From: Virgibacillus_F sp049310925
GTDB lineage: Bacteria; Bacillota; Bacilli; Bacillales; Amphibacillaceae
Direction: 5' to 3'
Length of the DNA: 64,000 bases
NCBI RefSeq assembly: GCF_049310925.1
Contig: NZ_JBMERP010000004.1
Location: 1-64,000, forward strand
Shown here: positions 17,388-25,615 of the stretch, piece by piece
Layout: every line of letters begins with the position of its first letter
Numbering within the stretch: position 1 is the first letter of the stretch
Translations under genes and position numbers: made by a program
Notes under the pieces: generated by a model
Seen by the model: the letters and a program-made list of their open reading frames with translations, nothing else
Databases searched by the model: none
What the model was told of the DNA's origin: nothing

Positions 17388-18065
17388 ATGAAAGGTATTA
17401 TGGGTGGTTTATATGGTGTTAGTGAATGGATCAGTCGATTTGCCGTAGTTAATTTGTTATGGCTCCTCTTAAATCTTCCACTTGTTTTAATCGTCGTAAA
17501 TATAATGTGGGGAAAACAAGAGGGAGCAGCTTTTCTAATGGTACCACTTATTAGTTTAATGCCTCTCTTGTTTTTCCCAGCAACTAGTGCAATGTTTGCA
17601 TCTGCAAGAGACTGGGTTCTTAGCAAGGATAGTAGTTCAATCACTAAAGCTTACTTTCGCTACTACAAAGAAAATTATAAAAAAAGTTTACTCGGGGGTA
17701 TGCTCCTAACTGGATTGTGGTTAATCTGGGGTATTGATTATTACTATTTTAAAGATGAAAGTGTACTATTTATGTTTAGTTTTTTAATGATGGGTGTCGT
17801 TTTATTCGTTTATACAATCAATTTTTTCTCGATTATTGTTCACTATGAGTTGAAATTACGTAGTATGTTAAAAAAATCTCTCATAATCACCATAGGCAGT
17901 CCAATTTTGTTTTTAACAGTTGCCATTGCTAGTGGTGTCATTCTTTATGTAAGTGTCAATGGACCGTTATTTTTAATTCCGTTTTTTACGGGATCACTCA
18001 TTTCATTTGTAAGCTTTTCTGCTTTTTACAGATTGTATATCAAACTAACAACCGTACACGATTGA
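17388..18065 (+). CDS. YesL-like DUF624 membrane protein
   Basis: A 225-residue membrane protein with about five or six hydrophobic segments. It belongs to the DUF624/YesL family, which is almost always found next to sugar ABC transporter operons in Bacillales and whose role is unknown (an accessory for uptake is assumed). Characteristic pieces are an N-terminal MGGLYGVSEWISRFAVVNLL, then PATSAMFASARDWV and FRYYKENYKKSLLGG. Ribosome site GAGGAGG. It lies 34 bp before the alpha-glucosidase gene, same strand, behind the operator-promoter at 17259. Confidence 0.82.
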   Translation: MKGIMGGLYGVSEWISRFAVVNLLWLLLNLPLVLIVVNIMWGKQEGAAFLMVPLISLMPLLFFPATSAMFASARDWVLSKDSSSITKAYFRYYKENYKKSLLGGMLLTGLWLIWGIDYYYFKDESVLFMFSFLMMGVVLFVYTINFFSIIVHYELKLRSMLKKSLIITIGSPILFLTVAIASGVILYVSVNGPLFLIPFFTGSLISFVSFSAFYRLYIKLTTVHD

Positions 18066-18099
18066 GGGGAATTTAATAAATAGACAGAGGGGGACAATC

Positions 18100-19755
18100 A
18101 TGAATAGAATATGGTGGAAAGAAGCAATAGCCTATCAAATTTATCCGCGTAGTTTTATGGATTCAAATGGCGATGGGATTGGTGATATTCAAGGTATTAT
18201 TGCCAAACTGGACTATTTACAGCAGCTGGGGATTGATGTTATCTGGATTTGTCCCATTTACCAATCGCCAAATGATGATAATGGCTATGATATAAGTGAC
18301 TACACAGGGATAATGCATGAATTCGGAACAATGGCTGACTTTGACCAGCTGTTACAGGAAGTTCACCGCCGTGGGATGAAATTAATTATGGATTTGGTCA
18401 TAAACCATACATCAGATGAACATCCTTGGTTTATTGAATCACGTTCTTCAAAAGACAATGCTTATCGGGATTATTATATATGGCATGAAGGTGAAAGTAA
18501 TCAGGAACCAAACAACTGGGAGTCCATCTTTGGTGACTCTGCCTGGGAATATGATGAAAAAACGAAGGAATATTTTATGCATGTTTTTTCTCGAAAACAA
18601 CCTGATTTGAACTGGGAAAACAAAAATGTACGTAAAGATTTATATAAAATGATTAATTGGTGGCTGGACAAAGGAATTGACGGATTTCGTATCGACGCTA
18701 TTTCACATATTAAAAAAATACCGGGATTTCCAGATTTACCAAACCCACAAAAGAAGAAGTATGTTCCTTCTATGAAGGGCCATATGAATCGTGATGGAAT
18801 TCAAGTTTATCTAGAAGAATTAAAGCAGGAAACGTTTGCGAAATACGATATCATGACAGTCGGTGAAGCCAATGGTGTAACTGTAGAACAAGCAGATGAA
18901 TGGGTTGGAGAAGAAAACGGCAAATTTAATATGATTTTCCAATTTGAGCATCTTGATTTATGGGGGAAAGGCACAACTGGTGGGCTGAATATTCATGCAC
19001 TAAAGAAAACACTTACCAAATGGCAAATTGGCCTTGAAGGTAGGGGTTGGAATGCATTATTCCTCGAAAATCACGATCAGCCTCGTTCCGTTTCAACATG
19101 GGGAAATGATAAAGAGTTAAGGAATAAGTCAGCTAAGTGCCTGGCAACGATGTACTTTTTAATGCAGGGTACACCATTCATTTATCAAGGACAGGAAATT
19201 GGGATGACCAATGTCCAGTTTGATTCCATTGATGATTATAATGATGTTGCCATTAAGAACCTGTATCGAAATGAAAGAGATGAAGGCAAAACACATGAGG
19301 AAGTTATGGAAGTTATCTGGAAAAATGGTCGTGATAACTCAAGAACACCTATGCAGTGGAATAACGGAGAAAATGCCGGGTTTACCAAAGGCAAGCCTTG
19401 GCTGAAAGTAAATCCTAACTACACCACTATTAATGTTGAGCAATCCATGAAAGATACGGATTCTATTTATCATTACTATAAGCAACTTATTGATTTAAGA
19501 AAAAAAGAAGATGTACTTGTATATGGAAGTTATCATTTGATTCTAGAAAACCATGACAGCATTTATGCATATACAAGAACGCTGGAAGATGAAACGATGT
19601 TGGTTTTAGCGAATCTCTTTAATAAAGAAGCGGAGTTCGACTTGCCGAAGAACTTGAAAAGTAAGTCGAAAAAGTTATGTGTAAGTAATTATGACTTGGA
19701 CCAGAATGAGTTTACATTAAAGCCATATGAGGCGAGGGTTTATAAATTAAACTAA
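18100..19755 (+). CDS. malL: GH13 alpha-glucosidase (MalL-like)
   Basis: A cytoplasmic GH13_31 enzyme of 551 residues that releases glucose from imported oligosaccharides. Conserved regions: DLVINHTSDEHPW (98-110), GFRIDAISH with nucleophile Asp199, VGEANGV with acid/base Glu256, and FLENHDQPR with Asp326. Residue 200 just after the nucleophile is Ala. In this family Val there is linked to alpha-1,6 (isomaltase) preference and Ala/Thr to alpha-1,4 (maltase) preference, so a maltase-like specificity is inferred. The calcium loop DSNGDGIGD (21-29) is present. GAGGGGG precedes the ATG. A strong terminator ends the operon. Confidence 0.92.
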   Translation: MNRIWWKEAIAYQIYPRSFMDSNGDGIGDIQGIIAKLDYLQQLGIDVIWICPIYQSPNDDNGYDISDYTGIMHEFGTMADFDQLLQEVHRRGMKLIMDLVINHTSDEHPWFIESRSSKDNAYRDYYIWHEGESNQEPNNWESIFGDSAWEYDEKTKEYFMHVFSRKQPDLNWENKNVRKDLYKMINWWLDKGIDGFRIDAISHIKKIPGFPDLPNPQKKKYVPSMKGHMNRDGIQVYLEELKQETFAKYDIMTVGEANGVTVEQADEWVGEENGKFNMIFQFEHLDLWGKGTTGGLNIHALKKTLTKWQIGLEGRGWNALFLENHDQPRSVSTWGNDKELRNKSAKCLATMYFLMQGTPFIYQGQEIGMTNVQFDSIDDYNDVAIKNLYRNERDEGKTHEEVMEVIWKNGRDNSRTPMQWNNGENAGFTKGKPWLKVNPNYTTINVEQSMKDTDSIYHYYKQLIDLRKKEDVLVYGSYHLILENHDSIYAYTRTLEDETMLVLANLFNKEAEFDLPKNLKSKSKKLCVSNYDLDQNEFTLKPYEARVYKLN

Positions 19756-19766
19756 AAATATAAAAT

Positions 19767-19810
19767 GGGATGGGTGATGTGTTATTACATCACCTATCCT
19801 TTTTTATATT
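19767..19810 (+). terminator. terminator of the alpha-glucoside operon
   Basis: GGATGGGTGATGT (19768-19780) pairs with ACATCACCTATCC (19787-19799), followed by TTTTTT. Confidence 0.85.
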
Positions 19811-19821
19811 AGGAATTAATG

Positions 19822-19953
19822 TAAAAAAAGACCCTGACGACTCAACAGAGCTCAGGGTAAAAATTATTTGTTGTGGTGAATGGATTAGGGGAGGGAACCA
19901 TTCACCCAGTAACTAATTTTTGCTTAACCCAAGTATAAGTGCAAACAACTGTC
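19822..19953 (-). ncRNA. structured non-coding segment, candidate small RNA
   Basis: No ORF is apparent, but two perfect stems lie close together: GGTGAATGG/CCATTCACC (19875-19883 with 19898-19906) and ACCCTGA/TCAGGGT (19831-19837 with 19852-19858). Read on the minus strand, the second is followed by a seven-T run, making it a good intrinsic terminator with no upstream gene to terminate. That arrangement suggests a short minus-strand RNA of about 100-130 nt. This is inference from structure only. Confidence 0.35.
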
Positions 19954-20079
19954 GAGTCCATATTACTTAAGTCACAAAAAACTTGGGACATATTGTAGAA
20001 CTATGTCAAAAGATGGGGGATATAGTAACCAAGGTGAAAAGTAAGCAGGTAACCAAAAATAAGGTGGTGCCTGGCACCA
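19954..20079 (+). repeat. 126-bp duplicated segment, copy 1
   Basis: It aligns without gaps to 31733-31858, with six mismatches in 126 bp. It ends in AAAATAAGGTGGTGCCTGGC with only part of the second palindrome arm. Both copies share one open frame (LGHIVELCQKMG...VTKNKVVPGT) after a stop codon; three of the six differences are consecutive silent third-position changes. It is probably the decayed tail of a coding or mobile element. Confidence 0.8.
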
Positions 20080-20187
20080 TAATTATAAAAACAAATCAGT
20101 TAATAATATAATATTTCAAAATAGTAATTGTTTATTGGTATGGAGTTGTTTAATATGGAGTAAATAGCATGTAGGGAATGAAGAAGA

Positions 20188-21183
20188 ATGGATTATATAA
20201 TTGGTATTGATGGTGGAGGGACAAAAACACAATGTTTGGTGGCTGATGAAAATGGGTTTATTTTAGCTAGTTCAGTTGGTGGTTCGACAAATCCAAACGT
20301 AATTAACTCTACTATTCTTCAAGAAACATTTAAAACACTGCTAGATGATCTCAATCAACAATTAGACAATGATGTATATAACCATGTCACGCATTTGTTT
20401 GCAGGTATTTCGGGTGCGGGCATGGTAATGAATCAAAATGAAATCAAACGCATTCTTACTGAATTACTGCCAGCAAGTGTTTCGATTGAGGTATATCCAG
20501 ATCCGATAAATGCTCTCTATTCAGGGACCTTTGGGAAGCCTGGTATAGTGCAAATAGCGGGAACGGGTTCTATTACATATGGAATAAATGAAAATTTGGA
20601 ACACGATAGAGTCGGAGGTTGGGGTTATTTATTTGGTGATGAAGGCAGTGGTTATGATTTAGGAAAACAGGGTATTATTGCAGCACTGAAAGCATTTGAT
20701 GGTCGGGGTAAGGAGACCATTTTAGAAGAAATGCTCTATGACAGTTTTAAAGTTAAAGATGGGCATGAATTAGTTTCTAAGATATACACATCACCATTTC
20801 CTAAGCATGAGGTAGCACCAATCAGCCGAATTGTTATGAAGGCATACGAATACAATGATGCTGTAGCTCAAAAAATTGTTACAGATGCAGTTGGGGAAAT
20901 CAGTACAAGTATACTGACGCTGTATAACAAGCTTTTAAAGAATGGAGAATCTGTGAAAGTAGTTCTTTGTGGAGGAGTTTTTACTAACAAAAACGTACTC
21001 CCGCCATTAATTCTCAAGGAACTCACACGCTATAACAGTTTCTTCAGTATTGTAATACCAGATTTCCCGCCAGTTGGTGGGTCATTGATTGGTGCTTATT
21101 TGTCAAAGGGACATAGAGTAAATAGAGAGTTAGTAAAAACAATTAGCGATAGTTATCACGTAATAAATAAAGGGAGTAGGTGA
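20188..21183 (+). CDS. BadF/BadG-type N-acetylhexosamine kinase (MurK-like)
   Basis: A 331-residue ASKHA-fold sugar kinase. The phosphate-1 loop is IGIDGGGTKTQCLV (5-18), GSITYGI and GGWGYLFGDEGSGYDLG (about 145-160) form the family signature of N-acetylglucosamine-kinase-like proteins, and VVLCGGVFTNKNVL is the adenosine motif. In Clostridium acetobutylicum the related MurK phosphorylates MurNAc and GlcNAc at O-6. Here the gene stands before MurR, MurQ and an ABC importer, so it should convert imported free MurNAc to MurNAc-6-phosphate for MurQ. It is 4 bp from the next gene. Specificity is inferred from context. Confidence 0.82.
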   Translation: MDYIIGIDGGGTKTQCLVADENGFILASSVGGSTNPNVINSTILQETFKTLLDDLNQQLDNDVYNHVTHLFAGISGAGMVMNQNEIKRILTELLPASVSIEVYPDPINALYSGTFGKPGIVQIAGTGSITYGINENLEHDRVGGWGYLFGDEGSGYDLGKQGIIAALKAFDGRGKETILEEMLYDSFKVKDGHELVSKIYTSPFPKHEVAPISRIVMKAYEYNDAVAQKIVTDAVGEISTSILTLYNKLLKNGESVKVVLCGGVFTNKNVLPPLILKELTRYNSFFSIVIPDFPPVGGSLIGAYLSKGHRVNRELVKTISDSYHVINKGSR

Positions 21184-21187
21184 TCCA

Positions 21188-22066
21188 GTGTCACATATTA
21201 AAGGTGGATTAGTCATATTAAATGAAATGGTAAACAGCCTACCACCATCAGAGAAAAAGATCGCAAAATATATACTTGATCATCCAGAAGAATCAATTTT
21301 ATTAACCGTAGTAGCACTTGGAGAAAGAAGTAAAACAAGTAGTGCAGCTGTAATTCGGTTATGTAAATCATTAGGGTTTAAAGGATTTCAGGAATTAAAA
21401 ATTCGCGTGACAGGTGATTTACAGGACCAGGAAATTAAAGGCTATCGTGATATTCAGCCAAATGAATCTTACAAAGATATAATAGAAAAAGTTACTTCAA
21501 ACACAATGCAGACGCTAAAAGAAACAGCAGATATATTAAAAGTTGAGGATCTTAAAAATGCCGTTACGACTTTATCCCGTGCTAAGTCTATATTATTTAT
21601 AGGTTTTGGTGCGTCACATATTGCAGCAAAAGATGCTGAACAAAAGTTTTTGAGGATTGATAAACAAGCGCAAGCGCTGTCAGATGTACATATGGCTGCA
21701 ACATCTATTGCAAACAAAGGTCCAAATGACGTGGTTGTTGGGATATCCTTTTCCGGAAAGACCTCAGATGTAGTTAAATTATTGGAGTTGGCAAAACATA
21801 AAAATGTCCAGACTATTAGTATTACTAAATACGGAAAAACCCCAGTAACAAATTTTTCTGATATTCAGTTACATACTTCTGCAGCAAAAGAGGCTACTTT
21901 CAGGAGTGGCGCTACATCTTCACGGATTGCACAGCTGCACGTAATTGACATTCTATTTATGTGTCTGGCATCTGAAGAGTATGAAGAAACGGTGAGACAT
22001 CTGGATGAAACAAGGGATGCAATTCGTTTTTTTAGAGGAAGTCCAACAAAACCAAAAAAAGTATAA
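21188..22066 (+). CDS. murR: MurR/RpiR-family transcriptional regulator
   Basis: A 292-residue regulator with an N-terminal RpiR helix-turn-helix (PPSEKKIAKYILDHPEE then SSAAVIRLCKSLGFKGFQEL, about 15-75) and a C-terminal SIS domain that senses a sugar phosphate (LFIGFGASHIAAKDAEQKF and VVGISFSGKTSDVVKLLE). It starts with GTG behind GGGAGTAGGTGAT, 4 bp after the kinase gene. In B. subtilis and E. coli MurR controls murQ and senses MurNAc-6-phosphate; the same role is inferred because murQ follows. Confidence 0.85.
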   Translation: MSHIKGGLVILNEMVNSLPPSEKKIAKYILDHPEESILLTVVALGERSKTSSAAVIRLCKSLGFKGFQELKIRVTGDLQDQEIKGYRDIQPNESYKDIIEKVTSNTMQTLKETADILKVEDLKNAVTTLSRAKSILFIGFGASHIAAKDAEQKFLRIDKQAQALSDVHMAATSIANKGPNDVVVGISFSGKTSDVVKLLELAKHKNVQTISITKYGKTPVTNFSDIQLHTSAAKEATFRSGATSSRIAQLHVIDILFMCLASEEYEETVRHLDETRDAIRFFRGSPTKPKKV

Positions 22067-22158
22067 TACATTCTGGAGTTAGTGAATAAACATAAATAAA
22101 ATGACCCAAGCTCAGTCTGTACACACTGAAATATTATTACTAAAATGCCAATCAATGA

Positions 22159-22187
22159 TTGACAAAAAATATCAGTCGGACTATACT
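22159..22187 (+). promoter_or_regulatory. sigma-A promoter of murQ
   Basis: A consensus TTGACA (22159-22164), 17-bp spacer and TATACT (22182-22187), about 80 bp upstream of the murQ start. It makes murQ and the importer genes transcribable separately from the kinase-murR pair. Confidence 0.78.
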
Positions 22188-22236
22188 TAAATCAACTTCA
22201 AAAGATTAGGATAATTTTAAATAGATAACATTTTTT

Positions 22237-22250
22237 GTAAACGCTTACTA
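22237..22250 (+). promoter_or_regulatory. cre site in the murQ leader
   Basis: TGTAAACGCTTACT fits the CcpA catabolite-responsive consensus. It lies downstream of the predicted murQ start of transcription and just before the ribosome site, a roadblock position. Confidence 0.65.
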
Positions 22251-22268
22251 ACTGATGAGGAGATAACT

Positions 22269-23183
22269 ATGCCAATGAAAATATCTGCTTTAACAACAGA
22301 GCAAAGAAATGAAAACAGTATGGCACTTGATCAAATGTCAACGAGTGATATTTTAGGTGTAATTAACCAAGAGGATAAAAAAGTAGCAATTGCAGTGGAA
22401 GCTGTTTTACCTAAAGTTGAAGAAGCGGTTGAACATATTTACAATGCGTTAGCCAAAGGCGGTCGTCTCTTTTATGTAGGTGCAGGAACGAGTGGACGAT
22501 TAGGCGTGATTGATGCCTCTGAATGCCCACCTACTTTTATGACTTCAAAAGATATGGTTCAGACAGTTATGGCTGGTGGCATGAGTGCTTTTGTGGATGC
22601 TGTTGAAGGAACTGAGGATAATGAGCTTCAGGGTGAAGCAGATTTAAAAGAAAGGAACCTTACTGAGAACGATGCAGTAATTGGAATTACCGCAAGTGGA
22701 CGAACACCATATCCAATTGGTGCATTGAAGTTAGCTCGAGAGATCGGGGCTTTTACTGTAGGGCTATCATGTAATGACAATTCGTTAATTAGTCAGTATG
22801 CTGATTGTGCAATAGAGGTAGTGGTTGGGCCAGAAGTATTGACAGGTTCTACTAGAATGAAAGCGGCTACAGCTCATAAAATGGTTCTAAACATGATCAG
22901 TACAACCACTATGGTGAAACTTGGGAAAGTCTATGAGAACCTAATGGTGGATGTTCATGCAAGTAATTATAAATTGTTGGAAAGAGCTAAACACACACTA
23001 ACGGAAATAACGGATGTTAGCTATGAGGAAGCTGAAAAAGTGCTGACGTTAACAAACAATGAAGTTAAACCTGCTATCGTTATGATCGAGGGGAACGTGT
23101 CTTTTAATGAGGCAAAGGATGCTATCAGACAAAGTAAAGGGTATGTAAGAAAGGCAATTGATAATGTGAAATATTCAATCTGA
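22269..23183 (+). CDS. murQ: N-acetylmuramic acid 6-phosphate etherase
   Basis: MurQ cleaves the lactyl ether of MurNAc-6-phosphate, giving GlcNAc-6-phosphate and D-lactate. The 304-residue protein has the SIS domain with GRLFYVGAGTSGRLGVIDAS (about 57-76), then AVIGITASGRTPYPIGAL and the highly diagnostic GPEVLTGSTRMKAATAHKM (about 190-208). The C-terminal UBA-like helices include SYEEAEKVL. The catalytic Glu in SECPPTF is present. GATGAGGAG precedes the ATG. It is followed by its own ABC importer genes. Confidence 0.96.
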   Translation: MPMKISALTTEQRNENSMALDQMSTSDILGVINQEDKKVAIAVEAVLPKVEEAVEHIYNALAKGGRLFYVGAGTSGRLGVIDASECPPTFMTSKDMVQTVMAGGMSAFVDAVEGTEDNELQGEADLKERNLTENDAVIGITASGRTPYPIGALKLAREIGAFTVGLSCNDNSLISQYADCAIEVVVGPEVLTGSTRMKAATAHKMVLNMISTTTMVKLGKVYENLMVDVHASNYKLLERAKHTLTEITDVSYEEAEKVLTLTNNEVKPAIVMIEGNVSFNEAKDAIRQSKGYVRKAIDNVKYSI

Positions 23184-23211
23184 AAACATTAGAACTGACA
23201 TTGATAGTTTT

Positions 23212-23239
23212 TTGCAACTGTTGATGTGTTTTATATAAT
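23212..23239 (+). promoter_or_regulatory. internal promoter before second binding-protein gene
   Basis: TTGCAA (23212-23217), 16-bp spacer, TATAAT (23234-23239), 26 bp before the binding-protein start. Confidence 0.5.
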
Positions 23240-23265
23240 TTTTAAAAAACGAGGGGGAGAATTGC

Positions 23266-24597
23266 TTGAAAAAACTATTTAAGAAACAGTTTTTGTTAAC
23301 ATTATTGGCTATTTTTATGCTGGCTCTAGTAGTAGGATGCAGTGACAAAGAGGAAACAGGTGGTGAGGCTGATAAGAAAAAGAGTGATGGGGAAATTTCT
23401 GGAAAGCTCGAAATTCAGTACTTTGTTGGAGGTTACGGTGACGCCTGGTGGAAAGATGTAATCGCAGGCTATAAAGAAAAGTATCCTGATGTAGAAGTTA
23501 CCGAACACGCGGGACCGAATATCAACGAGGAAATGAAAACACGTTGGATATCAGGAAGTCCACCTGATGTCGTATACATTGATGGTGCAGGTTCTAGTGA
23601 AACACAAATGGTGGAAGATGGACAATTAATGGATCTTACTGATTGGGTTGAAACAATTAAACTTGAAGATGGTACACCTTTAATGGATAGCTTTATTGTG
23701 CCTCCAAGTGATTATGATGGAAAAATATTCAGTTTACCACTTGTTTTCGATACATGGGGAACTTGGTACGATAAAAAGATGTTTGAAGAAGGTGGCTATG
23801 AAATACCTTCTGACTTTGACAGCTGGATGACGTCAATGGGAGAAATTCAGGATAAAGAAGGTATTACACCATTTACAACTACAGGCCAGTATCCTTATTA
23901 CTTCTTAAGAGGGGTACTGTACCCTGCATTTGGTGCAGCAGGTGGGGATGAATTATTAACATCTGTCATTACCGGTGAAGAGGGTGCATGGACTAGTGAG
24001 CCGGTGTTAGAGGTTATGAAAAAAGTTCAGAAAATGCAAGAAGCGGGTTATATCGATCCTGGCTTTGCAGCACTTAACCATACACAATCCCAAATGAACT
24101 TTATACTCGGTAAGAGCGCATACATTCCTGTAGGTTTCTGGTTGCCGAACGAGATGGCAAAGGATGTACCAGAAGACTTTGAATTTGGTTTCATTCCTTC
24201 TCCAATGAATGAAGCGGGAGAGCCAATGTTAGTAGTTCCGGATTTACGTCCTCTAGCAATTGCAAAGGATGCTAATAATCCTGAAGCAGCAAAAGCTTTT
24301 GTAGAGTTTGCTTATCAAAAGGAATATGCAGCTAAATTTGCAGAGTTAACAGGAGCTTTGATGAATATGAAAGGTGTAGACATTGACAGTAACGAAAATG
24401 TTCCTGCCTATTTGAAGGATGCTAACAAAATGATTAATGATCCGGAGCAAGTAGCTATTCACCACAAGCCTCATCCAATGAGTGCAGATCTTGAGACGCC
24501 AATCAGTGATGCTTTAGTTGCACTAATGCTAGGTGATATTGACGCTAAAGAATTCACGGAGAAAGCGGAAGCTGCTGCTGCAGATTATCGGGAATAA
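23266..24597 (+). CDS. ABC transporter binding lipoprotein, likely MurNAc/cell-wall sugar
   Basis: A 443-residue family 1 solute-binding protein. It begins with TTG behind GAGGGGGAGA. The signal ends in the lipobox VVGC, acylating Cys25, followed by an acidic Lys-rich linker. The mature part has QYFVGGYGDAWWKDVIAGYK, ISGSPPDVVYIDGAG, VFDTWGTWYDKKMFEEGGYE and FILGKSAYIPVGFW, typical of N-acetylglucosamine/chitobiose-type binders such as NgcE. Position after murQ suggests MurNAc or a MurNAc-containing sugar. A terminator-like hairpin separates it from the permeases. Confidence 0.85.
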   Translation: MKKLFKKQFLLTLLAIFMLALVVGCSDKEETGGEADKKKSDGEISGKLEIQYFVGGYGDAWWKDVIAGYKEKYPDVEVTEHAGPNINEEMKTRWISGSPPDVVYIDGAGSSETQMVEDGQLMDLTDWVETIKLEDGTPLMDSFIVPPSDYDGKIFSLPLVFDTWGTWYDKKMFEEGGYEIPSDFDSWMTSMGEIQDKEGITPFTTTGQYPYYFLRGVLYPAFGAAGGDELLTSVITGEEGAWTSEPVLEVMKKVQKMQEAGYIDPGFAALNHTQSQMNFILGKSAYIPVGFWLPNEMAKDVPEDFEFGFIPSPMNEAGEPMLVVPDLRPLAIAKDANNPEAAKAFVEFAYQKEYAAKFAELTGALMNMKGVDIDSNENVPAYLKDANKMINDPEQVAIHHKPHPMSADLETPISDALVALMLGDIDAKEFTEKAEAAAADYRE

Positions 24598-24621
24598 TTG
24601 CTTTAGTTAGATTAGGGATGT

Positions 24622-24656
24622 AAAGGCAGGTTCTGTTCCTGCCTTTGCATTTTTTC
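24622..24656 (+). terminator. intra-operon hairpin after binding-protein gene
   Basis: AAAGGCAGG (24622-24630) pairs with CCTGCCTTT (24638-24646) and a T-run follows. Partial readthrough would reduce permease expression, as in the first sugar operon. Confidence 0.8.
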
Positions 24657-24711
24657 TATTAGTTTGTTAGAGACTGGATGATTACAACTTTGTATAGAAA
24701 AGAGGGATTGG

Positions 24712-25605
24712 ATGGTTCAGTCCAAAAGTAAAAAAGTTATGTTTCTTTTATTTTGTTTGCTGCCTACTTTGTTGGTGTTCGGAATTTTTACTATATACCC
24801 TTTAATTAATGGTCTTTATTTATCTTTTTTTGAATGGTCTGGTGCTGGTGGAGCAAAAGAATTTATCGGATTAGAAAACTATATGGCACTTTTTAATGAC
24901 CCAATTATCCCAAAAGCGATTTGGCATGATTACTTTTTAGTTATTGCTAAGGTTTTCGGAATAATGATTTTAGCTACTTATTTTGCAGTAGCACTTACAC
25001 AGCTCAGGCTCAAAGAATCTCCTTTTTACCGCATTGTTTTCTTTTTCCCCAATATTATGTCGGTAGTGGTTATTGGTATTTTATGGACATTTATTTTTAA
25101 TCCTGACTTAGGGTTAATAAATTCCGGTTTAAGGGCTATAGGTTTGGAAAGTTGGACGAGACCATGGCTAGGTGATTTGCAATGGGCATTACCAGCACTT
25201 GTTCTGCCATCCGTCTGGGCCGGGATTGGCTTATTTATGCTCTTGCTAATGGGTGGTATCGCCAACGTACCAAAGAGTATGTATGAAGCGGCGGATATAG
25301 ATGGTGCAAGCAACTGGCAACAATTCTGGCGTATAACCGTTCCACTAGTTTGGCCACAAATTAAGACATCGATCTTATATATTGTTATTACAACTCTAAA
25401 TGGTTCTTTCATCATTGTGCAAGTAATGACTAGGGGTGGTCCAAATAATGCTACACAGGTTATGGGGTCATACCTATACCAGGAAGCATTTACTGAGTAT
25501 AACTTCGGTTATGGAGCAACGATCGGTGTAATGATTTTAATCTTATCATTGGCTACTGTATTGGTATTACAATTCCTGCTGAAAAGAGATAAGGTTGAAT
25601 ACTAG
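24712..25605 (+). CDS. sugar ABC transporter permease 1 (amino-sugar cluster)
   Basis: A 297-residue six-segment permease of the MalF/UgpA class. EAA loop: SMYEAADIDGASNWQQFWRI (about 183-202). TRGGPNNATQVMGSYLYQEA in the last loop is typical of sugar permeases. Ribosome site AGAGGGATT. The second permease follows 10 bp after the stop. Confidence 0.9.
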   Translation: MVQSKSKKVMFLLFCLLPTLLVFGIFTIYPLINGLYLSFFEWSGAGGAKEFIGLENYMALFNDPIIPKAIWHDYFLVIAKVFGIMILATYFAVALTQLRLKESPFYRIVFFFPNIMSVVVIGILWTFIFNPDLGLINSGLRAIGLESWTRPWLGDLQWALPALVLPSVWAGIGLFMLLLMGGIANVPKSMYEAADIDGASNWQQFWRITVPLVWPQIKTSILYIVITTLNGSFIIVQVMTRGGPNNATQVMGSYLYQEAFTEYNFGYGATIGVMILILSLATVLVLQFLLKRDKVEY

Positions 25606-25615
25606 GGGGGAAAGC

